Shown: positions 11,657 to 23,967, counted from the first letter of the stretch. The stretch: DNA of 64,000 nucleotides from Meghimatium bilineatum (GCA_034231615.1 CM067298.1:38914144-38978143); one strand, 5' to 3'. The notes: generated by a model from the sequence alone, not told the origin. Program-made: numbers and translations.

Positions 11657-12239
11657 ACATTTTACATGAAGAGGAAAACATCCACCGTCAATGCTTGGAG
11701 TTACCTTCATATCTGTGTTTTAACATGCAAGTGTTGAGAATAATGAGCAACCTAATACACTGCATGGTGATTATGGTCATAGTATGAAAGATATATTAAT
11801 GGATTGTTCTGATATAATGCACTGAAGGATCTTGTGCGATCAAATGATTTTTATAAGAGTTTTATGTTCGCTTCTCAAAATTTGGGGAGATTCATGTTAA
11901 CATTGGAATGGTCCGGAAAGAGAAAAATAATAGATATAGGCCTATGCAGGGACATAAATTAACATTGAATTGGAACTGTGAGTTATACTCTGATGAATTT
12001 ACTGAGCTAGAGATTAGAGTACCTATAGATTTGTCTGGTGTATGCTGATGACTGACTACTTTATTGAAAATGTTTCTATATTATGTAATTAATTTATTTG
12101 TAAAATAATTCTAAATTTCAATTTTCTTTATACTTGGATGCATTTGGTGGCCTGTGTGAACTCTTTATAAACTGCTACGATAATCAGACATTATAATCTG
12201 CGATCTGCTGGTCGTGGTCAATATGTTCTATTTCTGACT

Positions 12240-12560
12240 TGATTATTTAACGGTAATGGTAGGTCCCATGCCAGCAACCTGTAGTCGGGGATGAAGACTC
12301 TTCATGAACTAAACAGCATAAATTATTAGGTGGGGTGGCCAGTTCTCTTCTTTACTGTATTTACTTTCCCTATCTCATGCTTCAGGTACCTATTTACAGC
12401 TGTGTTGACTAGATGGGCGATCATGTTATGCAAGAAATTACAACCCTGATTTTTTTTGACAGGTCATGGTTTCAAACCTGGCATGCTGTAACCCAGTGAT
12501 AATAAGCAAGCTCACTATCAATTGGGTGATTTGATCATTTACTTCTAACCAGAATCAGGG
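12240..12560. repeat. Possible decayed SINE with B-box-like sequence
   Basis: Around 12465-12490 the sequence 'ggtcatggtttcaaacctgg' resembles a tRNA B box. The neighbouring sequence has the mixed composition of a dispersed repeat. No second copy is clear in the window, so the call is weak. The rest of this intron (12561-13974) holds a G run near 12866 and nothing else recognised. Confidence 0.3.
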
Positions 12561-13974
12561 TGTATTCATAATTGGTTCAATACCCCTATCCCCTCACTTA
12601 GAAATCTGAACATGCCATCTAGTACTAGGAAACAAGTGAAAAAGTGGGTTAAACTCCACTCCTTCCTTAAAGGTTTCCCAAAAACAATCATCAAAAATCT
12701 AAGGAATCCAGTGGAATTGCCCACAAAAATGAGGAAATTACCTTTTCTTAATTAGATAAACTCACCCACCACCTTCCTCATCAAAAACACATCTATGCCC
12801 CTGGGTATAAATCTTTATAGCTTTTGAAACAAGTAATTTATCTACAATAATTGTGCTCAGTACCTTTTCTTTGGGGGGGGGGGGTTGTGGTGGTGGGGGA
12901 AGAAGGGTAGGGTATGCATACTTTTGTGAAACATAGCCTATATTTTTAGCTGTAGCCCTCTAATTTCCAAAATAACATTTACCAAAATAATTAATTGCAT
13001 CAAAAATATTTATAAACATGTTAATATATGAGACATACCTTTAACACATTCACAGCTAGAAATAAATCTTTATTTTTCCTACGCTCATCTGTGTGAGCAC
13101 ACACAGTTCTAAATTGTATTATCTGAATAAAGTTTAATTCAAGTCTCAGCACAACCACCTCAGCATTAAAAATACTTTCTACTTTAGAATTCAAGAAAGT
13201 CCACAATACATACATTCTCTGGAGAAGGCACGCTTTTCTAATTAATCCTGTGGCCAATCCCCTACAGTGCCACTTACTGTGGCTGATGCATCAGATTATC
13301 TGCCACTTTACACATAGGGGTACTTTGATTTGTCAGTTAAAAAACAAGATAAAATTACATCTGTCATGAAAAATGAGGTTGATTTTGGTATTTGCACAAA
13401 ATTACAACAAAAAAGGGCTGTATATGCGACTGATTCTAAGGGGAAACTAGATACTCTGTTTTGTCTGAAAATGAACTAAATTCTTTTGCTATAAATTTTA
13501 TGGGCATTGTTCAGCTTGAGATTGTTAAACCTGATTTTTACTCCTGTGAAGTATCCAAAAGGTCTTGCTAATTAAACATTTTTAGAACACTGGTTGAAAG
13601 TAAAATCCAATACATTGACTACTGTGTCTTTCAAGTTATTATTCTTGTGTGGGTTTTTTTCCATGAACAAGTATTATTTTATGTCTATTCACAATTAATG
13701 AGTAGAACTAAAAAAAACCCAGGATATTCCAGATGGAAAAAAGGTTGATACATATGTATCCTTGCATACCCCAAAAAAGCAGCACTGATTATGTTACATT
13801 ACTTCTCTAGTTACATAAACATTTTTATTGCAAGAAAATCTTATGAAATGTATGAAATGAAAATGTATAAATAGTCACAACCTCTAAGTCACAGACTCAA
13901 ACTTAATTCAGATATTTTCAAGAAAACAAGAACATGTATTTATAACATGATACAATAAAAGTAATTTCAAAAAC

Positions 13975-14085
13975 CTTGAGAGCAAAGCAGTAATCTGTAG
14001 GAGAATGGTACTTTTTCTTCCAGCCAAGACCACGATATGCCTCCACAAACTCAAACTGTACTAAACACACCAGGTCCTTTGGATT
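13975..14085 (-). CDS. MRL adaptor, middle of the PH domain
   Basis: This exon is 111 nt (37 codons, phase 0 at both ends), with acceptor 'CACAG' before AAT-CCA-AAG and donor 'CTCAAG|GTTTTT'. It encodes 'NPKDLVCLVQFEFVEAY', 'GLGWKKKYHSPTDYCFALK'. The 'KDLVCLVQF' strand and the 'KYxSPTDYCFALK' strand are characteristic of the MRL PH domain. The donor is followed by a T-run rather than the usual GTAAGT, so it may be weak. Confidence 0.96.
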
Positions 14086-14272
14086 CTGTGAACAATATAT
14101 ATTACAAAATTATCTGAAAGTTACAACAGAAAGGCAATTAATAGGGGGCCTAATAGGCCTATGTTACTATTTTGTTACAATTTACAGTTGGCTGTGACAC
14201 CAGTGCAAAAATATTACATCAGACTTTATATGTCATCTCATGTTGGTGTAAGTCATCACCTTTGATTGTGCA

Positions 14273-14580
14273 GTTGAAACTCTATAGAGCACATATTTGT
14301 AAAAAAGTTGAAACTCTATAGAGCACATATTTGTAAAAAAGTTGAAACTCTATAGAGCACATATTTGTAAAAAAGTTGAAAATCTATAGAGCACATATTT
14401 GTAAAAAAGTTGAAACTCTATAGAGCACATATTTGTAAAAAAGTTGAAACTCTATAGAGCACATATTTGTAAAAAAAAGTTGAAACTCTATAGAGCACAT
14501 ATTTGTAAAAAAGTTGAAACTCTGTAGAGCACATATTTGTAAAAAGTTGAAACTCTATAGAGCACATATTTGTAAAAAAA
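14273..14580. repeat. Minisatellite, 34-bp unit
   Basis: Nine near-identical units of 'gttgaaactctatagagcac' followed by 'atatttgtaaaaaa'. Length varies only in the A run. It lies 190 bp upstream, in gene sense, of the PH exon at 13975-14085. Confidence 0.95.
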
Positions 14581-14639
14581 TGTCCAATGTAACAGTACTT
14601 TTCAAAACCCTCAATTAGTTAATTCTTTAATGTGTGTGT

Positions 14640-15005
14640 TCATCCATCACAAGTGATGATGCCCATTTTTTACATCCACTTTTGAAAATTCAGTTATAAT
14701 TATGACCATGCCTGATAGTTCGTAGATGGATAATGAGACCTATTCAAGCTGTAAATGTCCTTGGACAGTTAGGACATGGAATGACCACTGTAGACAGATT
14801 TTGGTCTATCTGTTCTTTTCTAGCTACTCTCCGCTGTTGAGCTGCTGTATTTCTCATATTTTCACAAGATGATGTGCTCTTTTTGATTGTAGAGTGCCAT
14901 GTAGATCTATTTTGTGCAAGTTCTTTCCATGTATCTTGGTCTATTTCAAAGACTTTCAGTGAGTTCTTTAACGAGTCCTCGTAGCGCTACTTTTGGCCAC
15001 CAATT
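14640..15005 (-). mobile_element. LINE 3' end encoding a C-terminal zinc finger
   Basis: The minus strand reads 'RYEDSLKNSLKVFEID', 'DTWKELAQNRSTWHSTI', 'NTAAQQRRVARK', then 'CPNCPRTFTA.IGLIIHLRT', a C2H2 finger. This order (basic helix, Trp-containing segment, terminal C2H2 finger) is the end of a common invertebrate and fish LINE ORF. One stop and a frameshift make it a fossil. The 44350-44910 fragment is a relative. Confidence 0.8.
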
Positions 15006-15149
15006 CTTTAATGTATATAACCAACTGTATTAGGCGTATAGTGAATTGTGGCTATTACATATTTCATTGGTTCACCCAATTTGTGACAAAAGAATTTCAC
15101 TTTATTAACTATTATGACAAAATGTGATAGCAGGCTATTATCCACACAC

Positions 15150-15490
15150 CATTATTATAATATTTAATAGGCATCTATCTAGATACCATATTATATTATT
15201 TAATAGAAGTCTACCTACACACTACTAGGCCTATACCAATATTCAATATAAGTCTATCTACATATCCTTATAACAACATTTATTAGAAATCTCTTTACAC
15301 AGAAATATTTAATAGCTGTTTATCTACATATCATTATAAAAACATTTGATAGCATTCTATCTACATACCATTATGATAATTTTTGATACAAGTCTATCCA
15401 TAGCCTATAGGCCTTATGACAAAATGTGAACAGAAGTCTATCTTTACATACCATTACAACAACATTTGATAGCAATCTAATTACTACACA
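15150..15490. repeat. Degenerate tandem repeat, about 55-65 bp unit
   Basis: The phrase 'gtctatctacatacca..ataacaacatttgatag' recurs about six times with many substitutions and length changes. It is an old, decayed array. Confidence 0.7.
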
Positions 15491-16533
15491 GCTACTTTGA
15501 GGATAAATATGTGTTTTAGAAACTAGCTGAAATACCCTACATTTGTAACATGCGGATGAATTTATTTGCTGAATTATGAATTTCATTTCTATTGTAGAAG
15601 GTAGTTGAATTATGAACCAGTGGTATAGCACATGGTTTCTCATAAGGACTTAGATGCCTAGCCAGTGGCTGACAAGAAACCACCTAACTAGCATTGCCTG
15701 CTATAATAACTCAATAGTGATTACGCCATTCCTCAACCTTCCTAAAGCATGAGCACAGCTACCATGATTCCTTGTGACTGGATGTACCCCAGGAGTATTT
15801 TTGTTTCAAACCACTAATAATGAGTGAATGTGAAATATTAGTACATGAATAACATTTCAATTGTATTAGTAACATTACCAAAAAGTTTTATTTAATTTTT
15901 TATGTTCTTAAGAGTGTGTTTAGATTTCTCTCTGATAGCTTATTTTCATCCACATTTTATACACCTTGGTTTTAGTTTTTGTTCTACTATGTTATTTAAC
16001 CCACCTCACCTTAGTTAAGTAGAACATACAGAAAATATTAGAAAATGCTTGTAAACCCACTCCCTCTCCTATTACTCTTTTACAATGGTATTATTAGTAA
16101 ATCTAGCACATAGGTTACTATGACATTACAAAAAATATCACCTGAAACCAAATGAAGAGTTTTTGTTGAAAGCTGTATCTGAGGCACTGAATAAAGATTT
16201 AATATTAGCAATGTTATACAGGATGAGTCACCTAAATCAGCTTGGAGTAAACTAAGAAAGGTTACTTAAAAGATCAAGTTCGCAATAGTACTCACTTCAA
16301 GGTTACGCTCAGACATGCTTTCAAATGGTTGTATATAGCCTACCTACATATTAAAATACCGTATTTTTAAACACAGTCTATACATGAAACTTGTTTAACG
16401 TATCCAAAATGTTTCAACACTTAAGGATTGTAACAATAACTAATATTTTAAATCTTCAAAACCTATTCCCAAATTTGCTTTCAAGTGTGTAACACCTCAT
16501 TATTTATAACAAATAACCCTATTGTTGTCTCAC

Positions 16534-16680
16534 CTTACTGGCCTTTCCTTTAGGGTTGTAGTAAAGGCCAGAAGCTCGAAGTACAAAGAAGAACTTCTTC
16601 CATGCCTTCTTTCCATCTGACTTCAGATACAGTGCTCCTTCTACTGATGGGACACTTACAGTGTCTGCAGCAAAAAACTC
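16534..16680 (-). CDS. MRL adaptor, N-terminal part of the PH domain
   Basis: This exon is 147 nt (49 codons, phase 0 at both ends), with acceptor 'GTTCTCAG' before GAG-TTT-TTT and donor 'AGTAAG|GTGAGAC'. It encodes 'EFFAADTVSVPSVEGALYLK', then 'SDGKKAWKKFFFVLRASGLY' and 'YNPKGKASK'. This is the first two strands of the family PH domain, including the basic lipid-binding loop and the 'LRASGLYY' strand. A second AG at 'GCTGCAG', 14 nt inside the exon, would shift the frame and is rejected. Confidence 0.97.
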
Positions 16681-17509
16681 CTGAGAACTCATATAAACAT
16701 ATCATGAATGAAATTACGGCAAAATTAGAACATATAAAAAACAATATTCAAAAAGATAGCAAAAATGGTAACAACACTAAAGATAATGATTTATCAGCTT
16801 TTTTGAACAAATAACTTAATTTTATACTGTTATTCTTGTAGGAGAAAACATGCATAATTTTTGACAAAGTAAAGAAAACTAAAGAGCTGCATCATGTCAT
16901 TGGCATAGGCACTATAGTTTAACAAACATACATCATGTAGTTATGTCTAGATATTTTGTGACATTTGTCTCGTGAAACTTGTACATAGTCCTCATCTAAA
17001 GATATTTATTTAATTTTTTTAAATGTCAGCACGCCAACCTTGAAACTATAGTTTGACATGTTGTACCCAAACTTATTAAAGTACTTTTACATGATCCAAT
17101 TAAAATTTTTTTTAAAATCCCCAGCACTATGGTCCAATTAAAACATATCTGTAATAATTTGTTTATTCCTGATTTGATTTTATAGGCCCCTAATTGGGTG
17201 AAGAAAAAGAGAACCACTGTAGGAGGTCATGCAGGAAGAGATGACAGGAGCTAGAAATCTACTGTGCAATGCAAATTCCTAAATAAAATAGTCACTGTGT
17301 GAGCACATATATACTTTTTCACAAGCTTAGGCTTCAATATAAGCCAATAACAGTGCAACTGTACTCTTATTGGACAAGGAGAACAAGTTGGGTGCCAATA
17401 TTGTTTTCTATGATGAACTAAATGTACTGGTACACCACACTTGCTACCAATGTCAACAGAAAAACATCTTATCCAAAGTATCTTCATTCCAACCCTGTGC
17501 TACCAATGT

Positions 17510-18740
17510 TTGTTGTTTGTTTGTTTTGCGTTTGCTCCATTGTAACCATCACGGATATCCGTGCGATTTCCGCCGTTAGCGTGATTACGTTGTGCCACCG
17601 TTATGCGCCTTGTAGGCCTAGCACATCCAATTTCGGCATGCCTTGACAATTCGGGTGGGCTACCCTTAGCATGTGACAGCCTCTATATCTGTCTCCAGGC
17701 ACGCGTAGTGGTGACTCTTCGCCCAGATGATTTTTGCTCTCGTCTGACTCGCACGAGGTGTTCCACTGTCTATGAACTTGCCTCGTGTAATTGGACGTGC
17801 TGTGCCTGTGCCCATTGGGTACTGAACAGTTTCTCATCCGTGAGCCTGGTTCCTTAAGGGGAAGAACTCAACAGAGGAGTTGGACCCTGGCTCTTTCGCC
17901 CTCTTAGCCGAGGTGTCGTTCACCGACATTGTGTACCCCTTGTCCAAGTTCGAATCTCACACCAAGCGTTTGAGAGCAAGGCGTTCTCGAGCTGAGCTTC
18001 CTTATCCCACTAGCGCCTGAGCCCATCAGGTACTGAACCCTTTCTCTCTTCAAGTGTATTTCCGGTGTAGGAAAACCTGACAGTAGAGTTGGGCCAGGGC
18101 TAATTCATTGTCCTTTTAGTGCCTGGGCCCATCGGGTACAGACCCTTTCTCTCTGCAAGTGTACTTCCGGTTTAGGAAGGCTCGACATCAGAGTTGGATT
18201 AGGTCTTCTTGCTTTACCAAACGCCAATGAATGGGTCTGGGGCTCTGTCTGTAAGGAACACAGGTAACTAGAAGCTCGACTCGAGCTGACGGAGCTTGTA
18301 GTTCCCCTTTCCTAGGGACTTTTCACTTTCTATTTGCAGTTCGCGCTGCCCTCTAGCGATGTTCTGCCCTTTCATTGTTTCATTGTACTCAGTATGAAAT
18401 CTATTTGTCTCTCGCCATGCATGTACCTTTACGTGTATTTTACATTGGCCGCCCCTCTAATGTTCGGACTGGACTGACTAGCTTCACTGTATGTCGACAG
18501 TGTCGCTATATGTGATGATGCTGGTGGTGTCGGAGATATTGTCTGTCTCTTGTGCAGTCAAATCTTTTTCCATCTGCTACCTCCACATTCTCAGACACGA
18601 TCCCCAAATGATTTGGCCAGAATCAGCTCGAGCTGCTGTATTTCTGTTTCCAGGGTGCACCGCATGGAGGTACATTTGGGATCTTGGTTATCTGCTAACC
18701 CTGGGTCTGCCTAGAGCAATGCGTTCCCTTTGCACCCCAA
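17510..18740 (-). mobile_element. Novel 1.2-kb retroposon, copy 1
   Basis: It is bounded by a 12-bp direct duplication, 'TGCTACCAATGT', at 17498-17509 and 18741-18752. In element sense (minus strand) it begins 'TTGGGGTGCAAAGG' and ends with an AAAC-type tail after 'GGAGCAAACGC', so it moved by target-primed reverse transcription. The interior has about two units of roughly 100 bp around 'gggttc.gtacc.gatgggc' and a tRNA-B-box-like 'gagattcgaacttgg' (decayed here). It carries a 78-codon open frame at 17601-17837 with no recognised domain. The copy sits inside an older LINE whose sequence resumes at 18741. The second copy is at 39729-41051, and the two are about 97% identical where compared. 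Confidence 0.85.
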
Positions 18741-19165
18741 TGCTACCAATGTCAAACATGGTCCTTAACAAACAACAAAACATAAGAGACAACTGGTAAC
18801 AACAGAGATGAGATGTCTGAGAAAAGCCACATGAGTGACCAGAAGACACAGAATTAAAAACAATGTCATAAGAGAAAGAGTGGGTGTCATATCAATGCTA
18901 CAATACATACAAAACCAACAGATACAATGGTTTGGTCATCTGGAAAGAATGCCGCGTGATTCATTAGTTTATAAAGCATATGTGAAGAGAGAAGAAGCAG
19001 AAAGAAGAGCCAAGGGTAGACCTAGAGCATGCTTGATCAACAACATCAAAGAGACATTACAAAAACACCAAATAACTATCTGAAGCTGCCAGAAAAGTAA
19101 GAACAAGAACATTGTATCTCCCTCGACACCCATAATGGGTAAAAGAGGAAGGAAAGAAGAAGACA
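18741..19165 (+). mobile_element. LINE 3' end split by the retroposon
   Basis: The frame begins 'MLPMSNMVLNKQQNIRDNW', the same motif as 'KAMLPMSNIVFN' in the minus-strand fragment at 60750-61330. It continues 'RRHRIKNNVIRERVGVISML', 'QQIQWFGHLERMPRDS', 'AKGRPRACLINNI'. This is the terminal part of a LINE ORF. The upstream part should lie left of 17498 but is too diverged to assign. Confidence 0.75.
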
Positions 19166-19679
19166 CCACACTTTTATCAGTAGTGTTTCATGGATAAGTT
19201 TTTGGTTGAGCAGACATTTTTAGATCATGAACAGTTCCCTTAGAGTGATGATGGTCACAGAAAAACATTTATATAGGCCTAGTGCCATGTTCTCATGAGC
19301 CATAATGGTATGAAAAAAGATTAGTCTCTATACTTTTACAGCCATACTCAACTTTATCAAAGAAAATTTCTGTTAAATAACAATTGTAGTTTCCGCAGCC
19401 ATAAGAATTCATGACCAACAGGTATCCATAACCGATAATAAGTGCCCTATAATCTTATAGTCTGCGCATTCAATAACCCATACCCTATAGTATTTGTGTT
19501 CATTGTAAAGCTGACTGACCTTGTATTTTACATAAGTACTATTATAACCAACAATAAGATTTACAACACATTTTTGGAGCAAGTCGGCATTGTTACTGTC
19601 ACCAGTAGGGTTCAATTTATTTAGTGAAATAATAATGATATTCATACAAAAAATGCCAGGATTATCAGTTGGAGAGCAT

Positions 19680-20445
19680 AATATTAAAAAATCTATGGTA
19701 TGCTGATGATAGCCATAAATGAGATATGGTTACATGAAATTATAAACATAATATAAAGTCAAACAAGAGGCTTAGTCTGAGTAGCAGAAGAACTGAAGTA
19801 ATGGTTATATAACAAATAACAGAGGTAATACAGAGTGCAACATCAAAGCAGATGGAACCATTCTGAAGTAAGTCAACACATTCAAATACTTGGGTATCTT
19901 GATAACAGCAAATGTAAGATGTATTAAGGCACATCTAGAATAGCTTAGGCAAAGGTAACATTTCTCAATATAAAGAACATCACATGTAATAAATATATTT
20001 ATGTCAATTGAGATGAGAGAGTTCAAAGAAGTAATATAGAACCAATTCTGATGTATGGAAGTGCATTTAGGACAATCAAGAATATTAAACATGTGGAGGC
20101 ATTAAAAATATGTGGTTGTATAGATGAATGTTGAGTACAGCATGAACATATGAAAAATGTCATGAAAATATTTTGAAAGAACTTAATTCAAAATATAAGT
20201 TGCTCACCCACATCAGAATAAAACAATCAACATTTTTTACTGCATCATGAGAAGAGGAAAGATGAATCACATCATAGCAGCAGGAAAGTTGAATAGCAAG
20301 AGAAGAATACCAAGAGAGAAGATGCTGGACATTTTAGCATTGGGACATGAAGGAACATTAATATAAAAATTATTAATAATACATAAGAAAGACGGTTGCG
20401 GACAAATAATTATAGCCCAATGGCACATGGCATAGACTGACTATA
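19680..20445 (+). mobile_element. Decayed LINE 3' half
   Basis: Broken frames read 'NTFKYLGILITANVRC', then 'MEVHLGQSRILN', then 'IFYCIMRRGKMNHIIAAGKL', 'RRIPREKMLDILAL', 'AQWHMA.TDYKKG', the usual order of an RT thumb plus terminal domain. There are many stops. It precedes a SINE-A fragment. Confidence 0.7.
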
Positions 20446-20499
20446 AGAAAGGAGAAAGATGTTGAAAATATGTAGAGAATTGACTTTACTATATTCGGG

Positions 20500-20585
20500 T
20501 TTTCCAATATATACAGTTCATTCATCTCAGCACAGTGGCATGACACCTGTCAAGAGTACCACTCACAGAACATAACTTCCAGAAA
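20500..20585 (-). repeat. SINE-A fragment
   Basis: On the minus strand it reads 'gttctgtgagtggtactctt' followed by 'gacaggtgtcatgccactgt', the central part of SINE-A. Head and tail are missing. Confidence 0.55.
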
Positions 20586-20653
20586 TAATTATGTTATCCA
20601 ATAATCCAGTAATTGGGGATTACTGTATAAAAGGAAGGGGTAACTCTACTAAC

Positions 20654-20725
20654 CTGTATCAGTTTGTCTTTGTGTTGTGCAGTCAGCAATTCTTGGTTCA
20701 AAGCTGTAGGACTCAGCAGATATTT
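20654..20725 (-). CDS. MRL adaptor, linker between RA and PH domains
   Basis: This exon is 72 nt (24 codons, phase 0 at both ends), with acceptor 'TTCAAACAG' before AAA-TAT-CTG and donor 'ATACAG|GTTAGT'. It encodes 'KYLLSPTALNQELLTAQHKD' then 'KLIQ'. In relatives the same place holds the 'FKNPQNYLL..' linker followed by a short helix ending 'LLEE.F'. Size, phase and position between RA and PH exons all fit. Confidence 0.93.
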
Positions 20726-21639
20726 CTGTTTGAAACAAATTTGAAATTAAATATGGGTTCAGTACAAAAATAGTTATATACTCAAGTGAATATGTCTGGT
20801 CTACTACACAAATTTGTAAACATAAAAGTATTTTATAAGACCATTATAACTTTAATTTCTTAAAATAAACAGAATTATTAAAATAATGCTGCAGCTAAAA
20901 TAAAATGAAAACAGTTTAGATATTTTTTCATCTTCATCAACAAGTACCACATCAACTGGTGTAGTCGATAATGGGAACTCCATTGTACTATATTTCTAAT
21001 ATCGTGTGTTGGAATCAATGTTGATTTTTCACCATGCCACTGTGTTAAATTATCTAATATTTTCTCATGGTATTATGCTCGACCTCACTTGCCTTTTCTT
21101 TTGCCTATTATAATGCTCTCTAAATCTCCTGATCTCATTAATGTGTAAATTAGTAGGCTAATATAAATAATTATGGATAATCATTTTCATTTCATCCTGT
21201 AGATATTTCACAGTTTACATATATATTCATTTTAAATTCTTTTTTCCCACATCTATTAATGTATCTCTACTGTTCTGACCAAGGACATATTATGAAACAA
21301 CAATCTGTTTCATCCTCATTCTTCTTGTGTGCAACACTGGTAATTTTTTTTCATTATTTGCATTCTTCATCCACTGTGTTCATTCTCAAACTTCTGCAAA
21401 CATGATATACTTCATAAAATAGAACGTGTTGTGATATGGTTTACAGTTTTGCTGTGACATCTGCACCTTTCAGCATGACACATCTGACTTCAGCATGGCT
21501 TCTAGGTTACTTTGATCCTATATGTGATGGTTCAGCTACCTCCACCCCATAACCTCCTTAGTTACTCTGACAACATGCATAGAAGGTAAACAGGGTTGCT
21601 AGTTGGAGTAATTTCATGTAGCACATATTTACATATTTA

Positions 21640-22720
21640 ACTCAATCCGCCCATAAAAACAACATATCGTTCCAGATCTAACCTCCATTCCGGATCTATC
21701 CGCGATATAGACCTATCAGTCATGCTGATATGCCATCTAAATGTGCTTTGTTTGGATTGTAAATTAATTAGTATTAACTTATTTAGCTGTTTAAACTTTC
21801 GAAATATGGCTAACGAAAGGAAAACCTTGTGGTACTGTGTGATTAGAAGTGTGTGCATTTATTGCAAATTAAAATTCAAACAAGGTAGGTTCAGCTATCC
21901 TCAAATTAGCAAAATGGCTTCATATTCCACTAGTAAGAGAGCTCAAACATTTAGCAAACATCAGGCTTTATTATTTTTTGAGTTTTATAATTGGATATAT
22001 TATTTTAAGTGATGTGTCAGTAAACAGTAAACAAGTGTTTTAGATTTTGACACTAGATATTACTGACATGTTGAAAATTGGAAAAGAAATAGACCTAGAC
22101 CTAATAGGTAAAGAGCTAATAAAAATTCTAAAACCGTTCCAACTGCTATAGTTTCTGAAGAATCATAGGTAGGCCCATTGACAGCAATAATAATCTTGCA
22201 CCACATTATTCTGAAAATAGAGTTAGACCCAATGATAATATTGAGTGGAATAGAACTTCAATTTTCGAAATCCAATATTTGGGAATATTTCCTAAATTTT
22301 CAAAATATTGTGTTCGGCTCTGAAATTGGACATCGCACAAAAAAATTGCAAAATACACTAGGCAGTTGATAGACTTAATTCAAATAAACAGATTATGATC
22401 AATAAATGGACAGTCAATGCATCTACTTTAGTAAGATTTGGATTGGATATCAACATTTTAAGACCAGTAAAATTTAGGGTGAGTAGAGCAAAATTAATGT
22501 CCAAAACATTACTGTTCATCTAACATCTCTGTGGTGTAATTTATGTATTTTGTTTTTACAATTCTTATATTTTTATATTGTATATAAATTCCACATTCAA
22601 TTATCTTTCTTTTGATACCTTATATGACCTTCCATAGCTAATACTTTGTCTTCTGGAAGCTTTGCACCTAAACCATGCTACCGTCCAAAAATTGTTTACG
22701 TTAAATAATAATTATTTAAG
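21640..22720. repeat. Dispersed repeat family R, copy 2
   Basis: Same family and orientation as 5127-6236, with block-by-block similarity over about 1 kb and many point differences. The left edge near 'ttaactcaatccgccc' and the right edge near 'ttacgttaaat' are approximate. No transposase is visible. Confidence 0.6.
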
Positions 22721-22923
22721 CCAATTTTACCAAAGAAATGACATGACACCACAGTTTGCAATCATACATCATGTATACACATGTCTGGTGTCAGTTACCT
22801 AGCCATTATGAATTATGGGGCAGCTCTTATGGTCTTTAAACTATACTTGTACCTGTAAATTTCACTTTCTTGCATTCCATTTCATATTGAATAAATTGGT
22901 ACAGTATTAGACCTATATCATAT

Positions 22924-23170
22924 TCAGGGGATATCTTTAGCTCAAGAAGCTCCTTGGGCTAAAAGGGTCCGGGTTTGATTCTTGCTGATGATGTCATATT
23001 TGCAAAGTGGATTTTTAAGGAGATCCTGGGGATTATCTATTTAAGCTGAGGAGTTATGTGCTATGAGTTGTAGTGCTACTCTTGTCAGGGTGTGCGCCGT
23101 TTCGTTGAGAGAAATGTAGGACTTATGGGGAACCCAAGTATAATGAAGTCGATCCTCTACACATTCTGAG
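22924..23170 (+). repeat. SINE-A copy with clear tRNA-like head
   Basis: The head reads 'ggggatatctttagctcaag' with an A-box-like 'tagctcaagaagc' and a B-box-like 'gggtttgattc'. The body has 'gcaaagtggatttttaagg', 'gtagtgctactcttgtcagg', 'gtgcgccgtttcgttgagag', and ends 'gaagtcgatcctctacacatt'. This is the best-preserved head in the window. Confidence 0.8.
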
Positions 23171-23177
23171 CATATAA

Positions 23178-23295
23178 TGTAGTAATTTTCTAAGCAATAT
23201 TTACAATTTGTAGGTTGCTATTGCTTTCTGAATGGCAAAGATGTACAACTACCTGCAGTGTAAATTTAACCTGGTATCCTGGCTTCACTATAGTT
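23178..23295 (-). repeat. SINE-B fragment directly after SINE-A
   Basis: On the plus strand it reads 'gtagtaattttctaagcaat', then 'attgctttctgaatggcaa', 'acaactacctgcagtg', 'aacctggtatcctggc'. This matches 26935-27125 and the other SINE-B copies. In element sense its tRNA-like head is at the right. Confidence 0.7.
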
Positions 23296-23694
23296 TGATC
23301 ATCTCAAGCTAATAAGTTAATTCATTTCTTAGGCCTATATAGGCCTGCTATATTAACTTCTGTTTCTTCTATTGTGTATTATTTAGAATTAGTTCCATCT
23401 TACTGCAATTCTCTCTACCACACACCATACTAAACAAACATACTAGTAGACATGTATTTCTTTGTGCAGCCATGACCATTTACGTTATAAGACCTACTGG
23501 CTATTGGAAAATTCAGACTTCTGAATAACTACTTTCACTATTCCTGTGATTTTCATTGGTCACTATGATTATACTTTGTGTACTCAGGACAGTCATTGAA
23601 AATCTAGGAAATAGTAAAATAAGTCATTTTAGCAGGTTTGATTTCCCATTAGCCGATAGGTCTTATTTAACGTTAGTCACATTGCAGCACTTAC

Positions 23695-23816
23695 CTCTGG
23701 ATTTATAAATAGGTCATATTTGTCTGTTCTCTCTTCAAACATGACTTTATTCTTGGAATCTCTAGTCCACATCACAATGCTTTCTACCAGAGAATCATGG
23801 TCCTCCAATACACGTT
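23695..23816 (-). CDS. MRL adaptor, second half of the Ras-association domain
   Basis: This exon is 122 nt, with acceptor 'GGTTTAG' before AA-CGT-GTA (completing a Glu codon) and donor 'CCAGAG|GTAAGTG'. It enters in phase 1 and leaves in phase 0. It encodes 'ERVLEDHDSLVESIVMWTRD' and 'SKNKVMFEERTDKYDLFINP' plus E. The 'EDHxxLVExxxxWTRDSxNK' run is a hallmark of MRL RA domains and is shared only more weakly with Grb7/10/14. Confidence 0.97.
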
Positions 23817-23967
23817 CTAAACCAGAAATAATTACAGCCCTTAATAAATTATGTTATACTTCAAACACAGTAGGTCTAATTATCATTTCAATTAATCATG
23901 TCTTTTAGCTAACAGTTAGTGTTATTAATGCTCTATAACAACTATTTATCTTTTCAACACTCATATA

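Noticed and set aside
15371-15643. Minus-strand open frame of 90 codons
   Set aside because: It partly overlaps a degenerate tandem repeat and shows no motif, splice signal or family resemblance.
16550-16744. Alternative acceptor 'GCTGCAG' inside the PH exon
   Set aside because: It would put the exon out of phase with the preceding exon, while the AG at 16681-16682 keeps phase 0 and restores the conserved 'EFF' start.
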